Program-made: the position numbers and the translations under genes | Notes under the pieces: model-generated | What the model was told of the DNA's origin: nothing | The model's input: only the letters and a program-made list of their open reading frames with translations | Database searches by the model: none | Origin: Gnetum montanum | Taxonomy: Eukaryota > Streptophyta > Gnetopsida > Gnetales > Gnetaceae | Direction of reading: 5' to 3' | Assembly: GCA_015680685.1 (NCBI GenBank) | Contig: MNCI01017582.1 | Span: 1-64,000, forward strand | DNA: 64,000 nt | Shown here: positions 1-13,100 of the stretch, piece after piece | Position numbering within the stretch: the first letter of the stretch is position 1 | How the letters are laid out: every line of letters begins with the position of its first letter

Positions 1-1500
1 TGAGGCGCCTTGCTCGACTGAAAGCATTCCTATTAATAATAGTGTATGTTTTGTTAATAATAGTGTGTGTTTTGTGTTTTATGCTGTGCAATTTTGAGTT
101 TTTTTCTACTTTTGATCATGCATGCAAGCTTCCTAGGTTGATAGCATTGACTAATGTTAAAATTAGGTTGTTCCAAGGGTCACTAGTTATTATTTTAAAC
201 GTCACCCCATGTGCAACATGGAAAATTGGGGAAAAATCTTTTTGGTCACTTTTGATCATTTTTAGGCATGCATGTAGGTCCCTAAGGTTACCAGTGTTGC
301 CTATTGCCATCTAACGTTGAAATTTTATTATTTCAAGGGCCATAAGACATCTTTTCTGCTTCCCTGAATTTTTTCACACTAGGGCTTCCATGATCAATAT
401 GGACAATTGGGGGGAAAGTGTTTTGATCACTTTTGATCATTTACAAGCATGCATGCAAGCCCCTAAGGTTACTGGTGTTTCATGCTACCATATAACGTTG
501 ATATTTGACTATTTCAAGGGTCATAAAGAATATTTTAGGGTTCCAAAATTTATCCATGCTTAGGCTTCCATTCTAAGCATGAAAAATTGGGGGGAAAGCT
601 TGTTTGGTCATTTTTTATCAATCTGGCTATGCATGAGTTCTCACAAGGTTGTTGATGTTGGCAATCAGTGCTTAAGGTCATTTTGGAGGCTATGAGGGGG
701 TTTTTAGGCTTCCTCCCTTTTTTCCACACTATGGGTGGAAGGCTCAACATGGAAGAGGTCTCCCTCAATCAAGAAAGTCAAAACTAGGCCAAGTCAATAG
801 TTAATCGACCATGCATATCAACCACCAAGGTTGCTAGTATCGATGGCCAATATTGGGTGTCAAGATTTGATAGTTTCGAGGCCTCTAGGTGCCTCATGTA
901 ATATCTCACATTTCTTCCATGTTGGGAATGGTGGCCTAGCATGGATGATAAGGGGATGATATATTTGTACCATTTTTAACCCATTTTGAAGCTTTTAGAA
1001 GCTATAGTGTGTTCCAGTAGGGTCTAGGGATCACAAAGCATCAAGAAATGATCATTAGGTCATCAATTTAGGTCATTTTTGGCTTCTTCCCATATATCCA
1101 TGCTAAGGGTGAAAGGCTCAACATGGAAGAAGCCTCCCCTAGTGTGGAACACATCAAATACTACATTTTGACTAGTGTTGACTAGGTTTGGTAAAGTTCC
1201 AAGGCTATTGGAGATGCCTAGAGGGGTTCTAAGTCATGTGGAATTCACTTTTGGGTAAAACTCATGCTAGATGAGTGTTGGAGGACAAGAGTGAATGTTA
1301 CCCTCCTTCTTCCACATTGGGAACTCTTGCCCTAATGTGTAAATCCATGGTACTTATCCTTCCTCATGTTTTTCCCAATTTTGGAAACTTGAGGTTTGGG
1401 TTATTGAAAATAGAAAGATATTGTAATGCTAATGAATTTATAGAAGAATGGATATGTTTCCATGCTAGACATGGAATTCCTAGTGTGGATGTATGAAATC
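1..1500. repeat. Degenerate tandem repeat, unit about 180 bp
   Basis: Landmarks recur at about 180-bp spacing. A phrase of the type CCTAAGGTT preceded by GCATGCATG occurs near 131, 281, 461, 640 and 820. A phrase of the type CCATGnnn...AACATGG occurs near 205, 373, 554, 724, 918, 1090 and 1311. Each unit holds an imperfect palindrome built on CCATG/CATGG and often ends in AATTGGGG. Units differ by substitutions and small indels. No coding sequence is supported; short frames here are chance. The window starts inside the array, so its full extent is unknown. Confidence 0.7.
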
Positions 1501-2174
1501 AATGTTGCAATAATGTTTAAAGTGTAAAAATTAACAAAAACTCTTAGCATTGATGTAAACTTTGGCCAAAAGTGAAGGCACAGCATGGGATCCACAATCC
1601 ACAAATTTAAAATTTTGAAAAGTGAAGCTATTTCCCATCCAAAACTAATGTGAACTAGACTTTCAACCCTTTTTCTTTAGTGCACTTGTAATTATGGTGC
1701 ACTAAATTAGTAGTTAGCATTTTGTCTGGATTTTAGAAGGGTTTTATATGTTACATTTTGTAAATTTTGATCATAATTATCATTCTACAAAAATAGCACA
1801 TTGGAGGAGAGATTTGGTAGAGATTGTTGTGGTAGCCTCAAAAAATAGTTAGCATGGAAGCCTTCCATATCCCTTGTAGCTAGCATTGAACTTCTATCTT
1901 TTCCCAATTTTCATCCTCCTCAATGTTGAGCCTACCATGGAACCAAAATAGAGAGGAGGAAAGAGCAAGAATCCCACAATCCAAAGGATGGATGAGTGTT
2001 CTCAGGAGTTATTAGAGGTTCATAGGCCTATCTCTATCTAGGACCCATCTATGACTACTCCAAGGTAGGCAATTCTACCTATTTTTACCTTGGTTTTTTG
2101 TGATTTCTTTAGTTCTTTACTTCCAAGATGTTGATGTCATTTTTTTAGATCTAGAAATTCCAGGTAGTGAACTA
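1500..2174. other. Gene-free stretch between tandem repeat and element A
   Basis: No open frame or recognisable domain was found. Weak echoes of the upstream unit (CATGG...CCATG pairs near 1855-1870 and 1920-1940) suggest the array decays into this region. The boundary with retroelement A lies near 2175, where pol homology starts. Confidence 0.4.
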
Positions 2175-4496
2175 AGCATCCATCTTTGCATGCAAGTACT
2201 GTGCACCAGAAGTAGAAATTCAAAGGTGTCCATATGCAACAACCACAAAATAAGAGGACACCTAATGGTTGACCACTAATCCTGAAAGTAGGAAACTTTG
2301 CATGGAATCGATGGAGAGCCTAACATGTGCATATGTCGCAAACATGGATGAAATAGAGCAAGTTCATCACCAACTCTCTAATGATGCAAATGATGATACC
2401 TATTAGTGAGAGTTGGAAATTCTTGAAAATTTCAAGCAAGAGCCTTTGGAACTACAAATGCTATTGGCCAACATGAAATATGTGTTCTTGAAAAATGGAA
2501 AGCCAATAATAATTAATGCCAATGTTACTCTAGAATAGAAATAGATGTTGTTAAATGTGGTTGAAAAATGGTTAGCAACCTTTGCCTACTCATATCCTAA
2601 ACTCACATGGATTTATCCTAGGATATGCTAGCATCGCATCTACATTGATTTGGCCATGAAGCTAGAGAGACAGTCCTAGAGGAAATTGAACCACAAACTG
2701 AAGTAGATCATCAAGGAATAAATTGAAAAAATTCTTAAGAAAAGGTTTATTTATCTCATTGTGGATAGCAAGTGGGTTAGTCCACTCATTATTGTATCCA
2801 AGAAAGGTGGCAAATGGTGGGTCTGCATTGATTTTTGGCTACTGAATATGGCAACATTCAAGGATCATTTTCTATTGCCATTTGTTGATTAGATGTTAGA
2901 CACAATACTTGGGCATTGCTCCTACAATTTTCTAGACAGTTATAGTAGCTATAGCTAAATCCAAATTGCACTAGAGGCCTAGGCCAAGACAACATTCAAA
3001 AGTCCCTATGGGACTTCTGCATATCACAAGATATCATTTGATCAGTGCAATGTCCTTGTTATAGTCCAATGCCTAGTTTTAAGTATTTTTCAATAACAAA
3101 TTAGTAGTGGTGTGGAGGTCTTCATGGATGACTTCTCCACCTATGGAGCTATATTTGAGAAAGGCCTGGATCACCTTGAGCAAGTTCTTAAAAGATGTGT
3201 TAAAAAAAATCTGCACCTCAATTGGCAAAAGAGCCATCTGATGGTCTAGGAAGGCATTGTATTGGGGCATAGGATATCACAAGAAAGAATTGAGGTAGAC
3301 CTTGAGGAAATAAGGATGATCCAAGGAATTACTAGTCAACTTAAGACTATTAAAGATGTTTCATCATTCCTTGGACATATTAGCTACTATCGATGATTCA
3401 TAAAGAATTTCTCTAAGATCGCAAAATCATTGGTGGAGCTAACAAAGAAAGATGCTCTATTTGTTTAGAACATGGAATGTAAAAAAGAATGTCAGCAACT
3501 AAAGGAGAAACTTGTAGAAACTCCAATTCTACAAGCACTTGATTGGTCTAGACTATTTCATGTTATGATGAACACATCAAATTATGCTTTGGGAGCCATG
3601 CTTACATAGATGGATGATAAAAAATGTCCATAATACATCCACTATTCAAGTCGAAGCATTGTGGATGCACAATTGAACTATATCACTACAGAAAAAGAAC
3701 TAATCGTAGTAGTGTTTGCTCTAGAAAATTTCAAGCATTATGTGCTTGGATACAAGGTTTTTCTGCACATGGACCATAGTTCCATCTTCTTCCTAATGAA
3801 TAAGCCAATGGTGAGCCCCCTTGTCATATGGTGGTTGGTGATTTTATAGGAACTTAATCTTACAATGGTAGATCGAATGGGCACTGAGAATGTGGTTGCT
3901 GGCCACTTTTCTCAATTACGATGGGATAACAAAGATGAGGAGAATGCATTATCTGATATGTTTCTTGATGAACTCCTCTTCGCTTGGGCTATAACAGAAC
4001 AATTTCCCAATGAGTCTAAATGGTATGATGGCATTCTCACCTATTTTCTGACTCAAGAGATGTCGTAAGAGTTAGACCAGCAGAAGAAACAATAGTTTCT
4101 TCACCAAGTGAAATGCTTCATGGAGATCAATGGACACCTCTACAAGGTGTGTGTTGATGGCCTAGTTCAATGGTGTGTCCTTGATGTTGATCAATTGTGC
4201 ATTTTCTATAGGATGCTCATGAAGGTCCTTGTGGGGGCCAGTATGCTGGGAGATGCACAACCATTAAAATCCTGATGGTAGGATACTATTGGCCAATAAT
4301 CTTTAGGGATGCTCATCAATATGTCCACTCTTGTGAATGCTACCAATGAGATGGTGGAATGACTACTTGAATGGAAGGCCCTCAAGAATGGATTCAACCA
4401 CTGGAACTATTTGACATCTGGGGCATTGATTTCATGGGTCCCATCATGCCCTTGTCAAATGAAAAGGCATACATCATAGTCACTGTTGACTATTGT
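2175..4496 (+). pseudogene. Element A pol remnant (RT, RNase H, partial integrase)
   Basis: Read with stops, this encodes the end of the Cys linker (CKYCAPEVEIQRC), then RT with an FMDDF catalytic box near 3120-3140 and an LGHRI block. RNase H follows at 3480-3920 (TEKELIVVVFALENFKHY, HMDHSS), then the integrase zinc-finger region near 4230-4350 and the start of the integrase core ([12 protein letters not shown]) at 4405-4450. Stops are frequent, often where B, C or D has Gln, Arg or Trp. The remaining integrase core and C-terminus are deleted, so the product cannot be functional. Confidence 0.85.
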
Positions 4497-6371
4497 TTTA
4501 CACATTTTTGGTTTTACAAATTCTTTATTTTACATTTTTTGTTTTCTACATTATTAATTTTTCAAGTTTTAATTTTACAACATTGTTAGTACATTTTCCT
4601 TTTCTTGAATATTTTACAATTTCTTATATATTTCTTTATTGGGATATGATTTTCTTATCTTATTTTATAATAAGCGTCTTATTGCCAACTGGGCAAAGTG
4701 TGATTTAATTGATGTGGGTATGTACTATTTAGTTATTTGATTATTGGTGTCTGAATTGTAGCTTTGAATTTTGTTACTGATAATGAGGGCTTGACTTATT
4801 TTTCATGCAATAGGCAGTGAGTCCACAACATCCACCCATACATAAACTTTATGATTTTCTTTATTCTAGAAATGTTAAGTCCCTTTTTCATTAATAAATC
4901 TATTAATAAATTTGTGACTTTGGTAGTTTATAGATTTGAAAAGGTTTCAAAGTTTGAATAGGATGTGACTTCCAGGGGATTTAGTATTCTTTGTGCCTTT
5001 TTGCTTACTTGGGTGCATGTGTGTTTTCATTAATTTATTACCATTTTGTGTTGACCACTAAAAGAAAGTTGAATATGTCTTTGCATGGTGTGGTTCTCAT
5101 AAAAAAATGATGGAAATTCAAAGCACATCCCTTAGACAAAATAAATAGGCTACAAGCACTAGTTATGGGACTAGAAAGACATGTTACCCATGCCTGAAGG
5201 TCCCCTCTAACTAAGGCCCTTCCTCACTCCCTACTTCTCTTTTCTTCTCCAATAAGGAATCATGGTTGTTCTGTGGGAGCACTCTTTTGTTTTAGGGGGT
5301 GGATTGGTCTTAGAATTGTGATGCGAAGTCACTGAACATGGTTGGTTTTATTCTAGACTAATGATGAATTTTATTAGGTCATTTAACCACAAAATTCACA
5401 AGGGACTTCATGTAACCTTAATCAAGAACTCCATTCCTCTCTCTCTCACCCATCTATGTTTTCCATGTTTCACCTCGCTGTCAATTTCATGTTCTTATTT
5501 GATGTCTTAGTTTGATGTGTCAAAATTCTTAGGTAGTTTCTTTCAGGTTTTTGTACTTAACTTTCTGTAACCATTAATCACCCATGGGGCCCACGGACTC
5601 CTTGGTTTGAAGTTATGCAAGGGCATAAAAGGCCTGTGCCTACTTTGGGGAGGACCCATTTGCATATCTTTTGGTTGGATTAGTTAAGTTCTTTATCCAT
5701 AAAAATTCTCGTAATCAAATGCTTTTGCATTCCCCATCAGTGACATCCAATTGTGTGCATCTTCACAATGTTTCTCAGTGAAATCTTTTATTGTTACTGT
5801 TGTGAATTCTTACACCCTCTTTAAGCATTTCATCCTATTTAAACTTTTTCAAACTTAATAATGAATTGCTTATTCATGTTACCCTATTTTTTAGTCTTCC
5901 CACTAACACTAATAATGGAATCAATCCACCATAATCACAACCTAACCAACTGTAACCATCGACGAGACAAGGTACTTCAAAGCTATATGTTACACATTGC
6001 TCACTAATTTGTGATTTTGTTGTGATTGCAGTAAGAAGCATGGACTGGAAGCAAGACTATCTTCACCAAGGATGATGTGGAATACCACATGATAAGGATC
6101 ATTCATGATTGTTGGATCTTCTCTCTCATTCTTCAACTATCAAGAGGAGTTGGATTTCAATTTTGTCTAGGGTGTTCTCTTCTCTTGTCATGAACACCCA
6201 ATTTTATAAAAGATTGTACATTTGTACACTCGAGCACTTAGGAGTCTATTTATTCCATCTAAGTTAGTTTGTATGTTAGTTAATAATCCCATACCTTCTC
6301 AATATTTTGTAAGGAAATTATTCCTCCTCTTCTTCACTTGAGCATGAGTTTTCATTCAGTCATGGGGGGTA
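4497..6371 (+). other. Element A 3' noncoding region and polypurine tract
   Basis: About 1.9 kb without genes. It is homologous, in opposite orientation, to the 3' untranslated regions of B and D: T-rich TTTTACA runs near 4500-4620, the AAGGCCCTTCCTC block near 5210, and AATCCCATACCTTC near 6285. It ends in a G-rich tract at 6361-6371 directly before the LTR start. Nothing else is seen. Confidence 0.65.
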
Positions 6372-6600
6372 TGATGAATCATGTTTTGAATGGCTCTGAT
6401 ATTGGACCATAAGGGTTGAATGGATATATGGACCATAAGGGTTGAATTCAACCATATGCATGAATAGAGGAATCATATGGTTGGTCATAAGGGTACCTTG
6501 CCACTCATTAATGTCCATTGGACCATGTATATTTATAGGCAAATATACTTTATGCATCAATATATGCATACTAATGTATAAATAGATGCATTAGTGCATC
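6372..6600 (+). repeat. Element A 3' LTR (partial or diverged)
   Basis: It begins TGATGAATC right after the polypurine tract, as the other family LTRs do when read in their own sense. A tandem phrase GGACCATAAGGGTTGAAT is repeated at 6403-6422 and 6430-6447, with a related copy near 6480. A TATA-like TATATTTATAGG lies near 6528-6540. The LTR end and any partner LTR were not found, so the end is approximate. Confidence 0.5.
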
Positions 6601-8900
6601 ATAAAAAAATCTAAATTTTCAATGTTTATTATACCACCATGACTATATCAAAACTTGTCTTTGAGTTGTACAAAATAGACAAAGTTTGATTATAAAATTG
6701 ATAGGATGATACTAATTGACTAACCAACTAACATTACATAATACAAGTGCAAGTGCCACATGCCATCATAATTCAAGTGAGGATTTTATTTACAAAATGA
6801 ACTAAACATTATAAAAATAGTAAAATTTATAGAATTGACAGATGAAAATTATAGTTGTAATGACATCAACTACTTATGTTTTGGCATCCATACATGGTTT
6901 ATTACTATTCATATATTCATAGGTTTCCTATAGTCTAGAAATGGTTTTCCAACTCAAAAGATACTAATACATCCTATAGACTTGAAAAAGTTAGAGAAAA
7001 CATGTTGACATTGGTAAAATAAGCTACAAATAAGTATCTTCAATGCTTTAAGTTTGCTAGTTGTTTGCAAGCTTGGTAATCATTTATTCTCTATACTAAA
7101 TTCTCGACTACATTGCTTAGGCCATTGAATTGGATTTCATATGCTTCTTTCTAAGCCATCTTTGCCTAAAAATTACCTTTTATTTAATCCTAAACATAAC
7201 ATTCATGTTCATATAATGAAAAGGTAGTTACCTACTATGATGAAGGCAAGGTTGTAGTAACACATGTTGGTAAGTTCTAAGTAGTGATTGAGATCCTCTA
7301 TTAACATATCCTTTATTATTACTAATCCCATCCATAGTGTTAATGACATCTCTTTATCATCATATTTAGATCATGAAGAATGCTTTCAAGTTTGACCTTT
7401 ATCATCTCAGGATATGCATTATTGATTTCCTTTTATAGTATACTTCTCATTGATTTTCTTTTGCAATACAAACTCAATTCATATAATGATTTTTGATGTT
7501 CTCTAATCACTTGACCTCATTTTTCATGCTATAATCTCTAATGTTATTTATTATATAATGAGATTTACTTTTTGCATAGAGAGATTATGATTCTTTCTCA
7601 TCAACTTGGCTATCTCTAGGTTTGTCTTTGTCTATTAAGACTCAATGTGTTGAAGGTAGGATTCAAATGTATCTCTTTCTTTCTTCATCACCTCCGACCT
7701 TCTATTCGCAATGGTAGGCTCCCTATTCTTCTCTAATTTTGTGAATCTTTTCTTCAAGCCATTGGATTCTACCCTAGCCTAAGATGCTTCTAATATAGCC
7801 CAATCTTTTATTACATGTTATTTTTGAATAACAATCTATATTCATGCATTTTCTTCTTTTGTAAATCTATCAAGATCTTTAGGTATGTTGTGAGGACTTG
7901 CCTTGTTGAGTTTAACCTAGAGCTTAATTACTTTCTATTTTAATATAAGAATCTTCACCCAGCTATGCTGATTTAGTGCTTTAGATAATACTAACTTCTT
8001 CTTTATGGTGAGAAGCTCAAATTGCTGAGCTATTACATCTTTTGGGATGTTAAATGTTTTTTCTAGTATGTGCCATATATTCAATAATTGTTTCAAGTGT
8101 TGCTTATACTTTGTTAGTGTCATTTACTTAGAAGCCTCTACCTACTCTATCTATTGTAGCTTCTTTTCCAAACTTGTAGGTATTCAAATGTATTGTTGAA
8201 CACTAAAAATAGTTGTTAGTTCCATTAGAACATTTAGTTTTGTATTTAGAAACTTATCAAACTCTGCTAATGTCAGTCCCAAGCTTGGATATGAAAGGAG
8301 GAGGGTAAGTGTTAGGTTGAACACAAACTATAAAACATTACTAAATCTCATGAATGAGTTCTTTTTTGGATTTTGTAGATGCTAGGAATTTCCTAGAAGT
8401 GATGCACAATAATCATGGGGCCTAGTTATTATGGTAAATGGGCAAGGGATTGCTAGGGCATCCTCCAAAAATAACATGTAACAACATTGCCTAGATGTTA
8501 TTCAAAGTAGATAAGGGTTCACACATCAAGAACTAGTGTGAGAAAAGATACATGTGTAAAGATAGAAATTTTAGATGAAAACCTAAAACATTTCCACTCT
8601 TTATAAAAATATCTTTGAAATTTCCAACACCATGAAAAGATGAAGAATCTACATTGTTTGCCTCCAAAAAATAAGATGAAAAGGGTAAAAGGATGTAGCA
8701 ATGGTTGAGTTCTCTTTTTTCTTACTCTTATCAACCTTATTGCCAAATGCATTCCATTAATGATCATTAATCTAAGTAAAAATGTTCTTAATTTCATGAG
8801 TAGTAACTAATGAATTAATTAGACATTGAGGATAGGAATAGATGATATAGGAATTAATAAAATTATTCAACATATTCTTGAAAATATTCATCATTTTCCT
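6600..8900. other. Gene-free, weakly coding-like stretch on minus strand
   Basis: No intact gene. On the minus strand, 7300-8123 reads through scattered stops as a Lys/Glu/Leu-rich, coiled-coil-like protein (for example EKTFNIPKDVIAQQFELL near 8040). This may be the downstream part of the gag-bearing element at 8900-9741. No LTR or other domain was recognised. Confidence 0.3.
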
Positions 8901-9741
8901 ATTTGAAAAAGGCTCTTCTAAATCAATAGCCATAACGAGCAAACATTAAATGAACTTAGTGGTACCTTCTATTGGGGTGGGGTGTTATTATTATGAATTT
9001 TAAGAATGTTCCTCTTGTAGTGATGCTATGTTTAAATCTTTCTATGAATGCAGTTAGTAACTACTCTAACAAACATATGGAATGCATTGACAATGTTCTA
9101 TACCATTTCAATGCTTTACATGTTAGAGAAATGGAGAGCATTATAAGCATGGTGATTGTATAGCATTAAAAGACTCAATATTCAATTTTTAATGTAATCA
9201 CATGATGAGTTGGATTTCCTTCTCCATTATACTTAGTGAAGTTGGAAACTTGAACTTCCTTAGGCAATACTACAAACAACACATTGAGATGAATTAGTTC
9301 ATTCAAGGTTTAATGAATGTATAACATTGTAGACCCTATGCTTCAAACTACTATCTTTCAATCCTAATATTCAGCCATATATACCTCCAAGTTAAGGTTT
9401 TGGAGTTGGGTTTACAAATTTGCAGACATTGGATTGCTTAACATGGATGGGACATAGGAAGTATGTCCAAAGGTAGAGATATAATTAGAGTTGGTAGATA
9501 AAACATAAGGGAAAATGTGAGATGATGATTGGGAAGGTTTAGAAAGAAAATAATAAGTAGAAGGGTTTATAGCTATGGCAAAAATATTCAAAGTATTTGG
9601 TAGAATAGAAAAGTATGCAAAAACTATGTTTGTGGATGCTAATGATCTACAATTTAGAGGCACTTGGGAAATGGTAGGATTGATTGATAAAGATGGAATA
9701 AAAGAGGTAACAAAAGAGGTGGGATTAGAAATAATTGACAT
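8900..9741 (-). pseudogene. Retroelement gag remnant (unassigned Ty3/gypsy-like element)
   Basis: The frame opening at 9741 gives a Ser/Thr/Pro-rich segment to 9412. It continues past stops in the same frame into VSNFTKYNGEGNPTHHV (about 9260-9210) and LTCKALKWYRTLSMHSI followed by AFIERF (about 9130-9020). This matches the Retrotrans_gag pattern: a YxGxxxP block, LxGxAxxWY, then F...F. At least three stops interrupt it. It does not align with the gag of B, C or D by eye, so it marks a different element whose ends were not found. Confidence 0.6.
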
Positions 9742-12739
9742 GGTTGGTATAGATGTATGAATTTAAGAAATGCTTTTAAGAATGAAATGCTTAATATTTA
9801 TGTTCACTGTCATGCTATGTAGGTTATTTTCTATGTCACTAATATTTTTAGCTTCATTGAACTTATTAGTGGTTATCTTAACATGTGTTACCATTTTGGT
9901 GGAATAAAAAGAGGAGGTACTAACTTCATCTAACTAATGGACACTAATAGTTCTGGCATTTTCTATTCATTGTCATCTACACTTACTTCATCATCTTAAT
10001 TGTCAAGTTAGGTAACATTGAAAATGATACTTCTCTACTATTTTCTAATGAGTTGGGCAACATAGAAAGTAACTTGCTATTAAATCCTTGCTTTCTTAGT
10101 CATAATAATAGTCTTGAGTATTTCATCCAATATTAAAGCATGGCTCAACTTAGTTTTTCTTATAAGGGGTTAAGTTCGTTTGGATTCTAGGGCTAGTTTA
10201 AAGAATGGAAGATCATTCTATAACTTGTATTAGGCCATCATGATTCTCTTGTCTTCTATTAAAAAGAAGAGTAATTCAACTTTTTCATAGAGAAGATTGT
10301 ATTTTTTTTCTCTAAGAATTAGTGTTCAGTTTCTTAAACAACTTCACCTTCTCCTTCTCAGGGCCTATACTTTTAGATGGTGAGGATATGCCATTAAAGG
10401 TCTTTTGTTGAAGTCCATCTAAATATTCATTCTATAACCACAAAAAATAGAAATTTTCTATTACACAACAAAATTTCTAAGTGTATATATGATAAATTTT
10501 TGTAAAACAAGAACACATCAATTTAAAACATATAGTTTAATAAAAACATGAAATTTATTAAAATGTGAAAATTTAAATAAATAAAGAAGAATGAGATATA
10601 TTAATAAAATCAAGAAAAAATACACAAAAACCAAAGGCACCCCTCAACTCTACTAAAGGCACCGTAAAATTCCTCTATTAGGAATGAGAGGTTTTTGCAC
10701 TTGTGAAAAGATTTACAAATGGTCTTAAATGGTCTATGAAATTCTAAATCAAACAAGAACTTAAAGATTTTACAAAACATGTTTTAAGCAATTCCGAAGG
10801 TGGAAGGAAAGAGGATAAATTTAAAAGATTATACAAGATTAAAAGAATGAAATTAAGAAAATAATGTTGATAAAATTCTTTGAATAGAAATTATAGTCAT
10901 ATTAACATCCACATTTGATCAACAATGTAGAATGGGAATGGGAATGGGAATGGAAATGGAAATAGAGCTCTCCAAATACTATTGAAATTCTCTAACAAGG
11001 GAAGAATTGAACTATTTCCTAGATAAAGGAAAAAAATAATCCAACTTTCTATTTCTTGCTACTATTAAAGATGAAGAATTTCAGCCTTCAAAATAAAGGA
11101 ACTTTAAGAAAACAATGCGTAGTTTGGAATTGAATGTTAGCCTAGATGAAAAACGATGTTCAAGGCTCTTTCTTTTATTATAGAAAAGAATTTTTGGATG
11201 TCCAAAGTATTCAATCATATAACCTTGATTTGATCATTAAGTTGGTTATTTATAGTCTTTATTTTGCCTTTTGGTTTATTTTTTGCAAGTTAAAATGAAA
11301 ATTTTTGAGGAGTTTCAAATTGGCATGTATAATTTAATGTTGAGCATTAAAATTAATGATGCTCTTTTGAATTTAGAAATTGAAACAAATTTGAATAGTG
11401 CAAGAAATTAAATAATCTTTAAAGTTAATGAAGCTGAAGTCTAAATGTTAATTAAATGTTGGGCATTAAATTGTCATTTAATTCTATAAGGATGTAAATT
11501 TACCATTAAATGAAAATTTAATAGGTTTGAAATTCAGATTCCTTGAAGAATTTGACATTGATGTTAATTTTATTGATTTTCAAATGTTTTCTTAAGGTTA
11601 TTGATGATGTATTATATGTAATTTTGGGTTGATCTTGATGAAAATACTAGTGATGGTTCCTAGGAGTTAAGATTTTAGATCTTTAAACATTGACAGTACT
11701 CCCATTGACATCCTAAATAATATTGAAAACCTTACTAACACTAAGCTTAATGAAAATGTACTTACCATTGCAAAATATAGGTAGGGTCCACTAGTGTTGA
11801 CTACTTTCTAGACCTACCTAGATGATATTATGCCCATCAATGATGGTCCTTTCCATTGTTCTTCTTCTTTATCTACTTCTAACCATGATTGCACCTCCAC
11901 CTTTCATCCTTGAGCCTTGAGAAATTATTGTCTAACTCTCACATACCAACTCCTAAACATCCCACTAACCCCTCATAGGACAATTTCTATAGCCTTACTT
12001 TTAAACACCTCCTACATTAACGTGTGTTGAATGTTGTGGTTGTTTCATAACTCTTTTGGTTCTCTTAGCTTCTACAAGCCTACTAATTCCATGAACATGA
12101 TAACTAGCATCACCTTCTTGAAGGATCAAATGAACATGCTTATATGTCTTGATAATCTCTTGTAGGTATTAAAAGCATCGCAATATGTAGTAGCTTTGTT
12201 TAGATTACCAACATGCTTAATGTGTAGGTGTTTAATTAGGCTACATCCTTCTTAGAGCATGATTATTGGTGCCTCCACTTAACCATTAGACTCGTCATAA
12301 TGATACCCTACTTGTTGTACCTATGATAGCTTTTCATTTTTTTATGTTTGTTGTTTTCTTATTATAGTCTATCTACTTTCTAGTTGGCTTTATCAGATGC
12401 ATAATTTTTCTTTGTTTTTCTTTCAAGCACTACTTTTTTTCGTGAAGCCCCTAGGCCATATATCTTTTAATGTGTCCCTTCTACTTCCCTATGGCATGAT
12501 GTGTTCCTTTTACATCTCTATAGCATGATGTAATTATGTTTAATTTCTTGTTAATATAATTTACTTTTTAAAAGGTTTTTTAAAACCCTTTTTTTTGATA
12601 TGCATGTCATATTGTAGGGAATAGAGACATAGAGACATAACCATGAATGTGATGTCATCATGAAGATAATTTTGGCATTTACCCCATCCTCATCACTAGA
12701 CAACTTTAACTAATTAAGAATTAACAACGAAGTGCCAAT
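9742..12739. other. Gene-free AT-rich stretch
   Basis: No supported gene. It includes a short GGAATG-type simple repeat at 10928-10965 and A/T-rich low-complexity sequence at 10440-11600. Parts may be the 5' region of the gag remnant at 8900-9741, but no LTR was identified. Confidence 0.4.
10928..10965. repeat. GGAATG/GGAAATG simple repeat
   Basis: Six consecutive hexamer-like units of the form GGAATG grading into GGAAATG. Confidence 0.8.
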
Positions 12740-13100
12740 TGATGAGTGGTGAGGTACCCCTATGCCCAACCATATGAATCACAAAGTGTTCATGCATGAT
12801 TCAATTGAATTCCATGGACTTTGTAGTTTTTGGTGCACTAGTCTTCTAGGAGGTGAATCTTGTCTCAAGGTCAATCGTTGTCTTCCCAATTACACTTGTG
12901 ATGTACATTGGTATGGTTAAGTGTAGTTGAGGCATCGGATGTTTATCATTTTTTATTTTATGGTTTTGGTATTTAAAGAGAGATAAAGTAATTTGATTAA
13001 ATAATTTAATTTAACTAATTAACTAGTATCTAACTAATTCTAACATAAGCATCTGGTCCCACTTTCTGAACATGTTTGAGACCCACGTATCCATTGCTGG
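12740..13100 (-). repeat. Element C 3' LTR, distal piece
   Basis: It starts TGATGAGTGG and matches 35143-35500 along its length. It stops at GCTGG exactly where B begins, and the LTR resumes at 23125. The preceding bases (AACAACGAAGTGCCAAT) resemble the primer-binding-site side of a family 5' LTR. Confidence 0.8.

Larger units (their letters stand above)
2175..6600 (+). mobile_element. Element A: truncated Ty3/gypsy (Athila-like) remnant, plus strand
   Basis: This is the only plus-strand copy of the family that also forms B, C and D. It starts abruptly in the Cys-rich linker upstream of RT, so the 5' LTR, gag and protease are missing. It runs through RT, RNase H and the start of integrase to about 4496. 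There it jumps to the 3' untranslated region: 4497-6370 resembles the reverse complement of 14035-15950 in B, including the ATGTTACCCATGC and CCCATACCTTC segments. A polypurine tract CATGGGGGGTA ends at 6371, and a TGATGAATC LTR start follows at 6372. Many stops interrupt pol. Confidence 0.8.
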
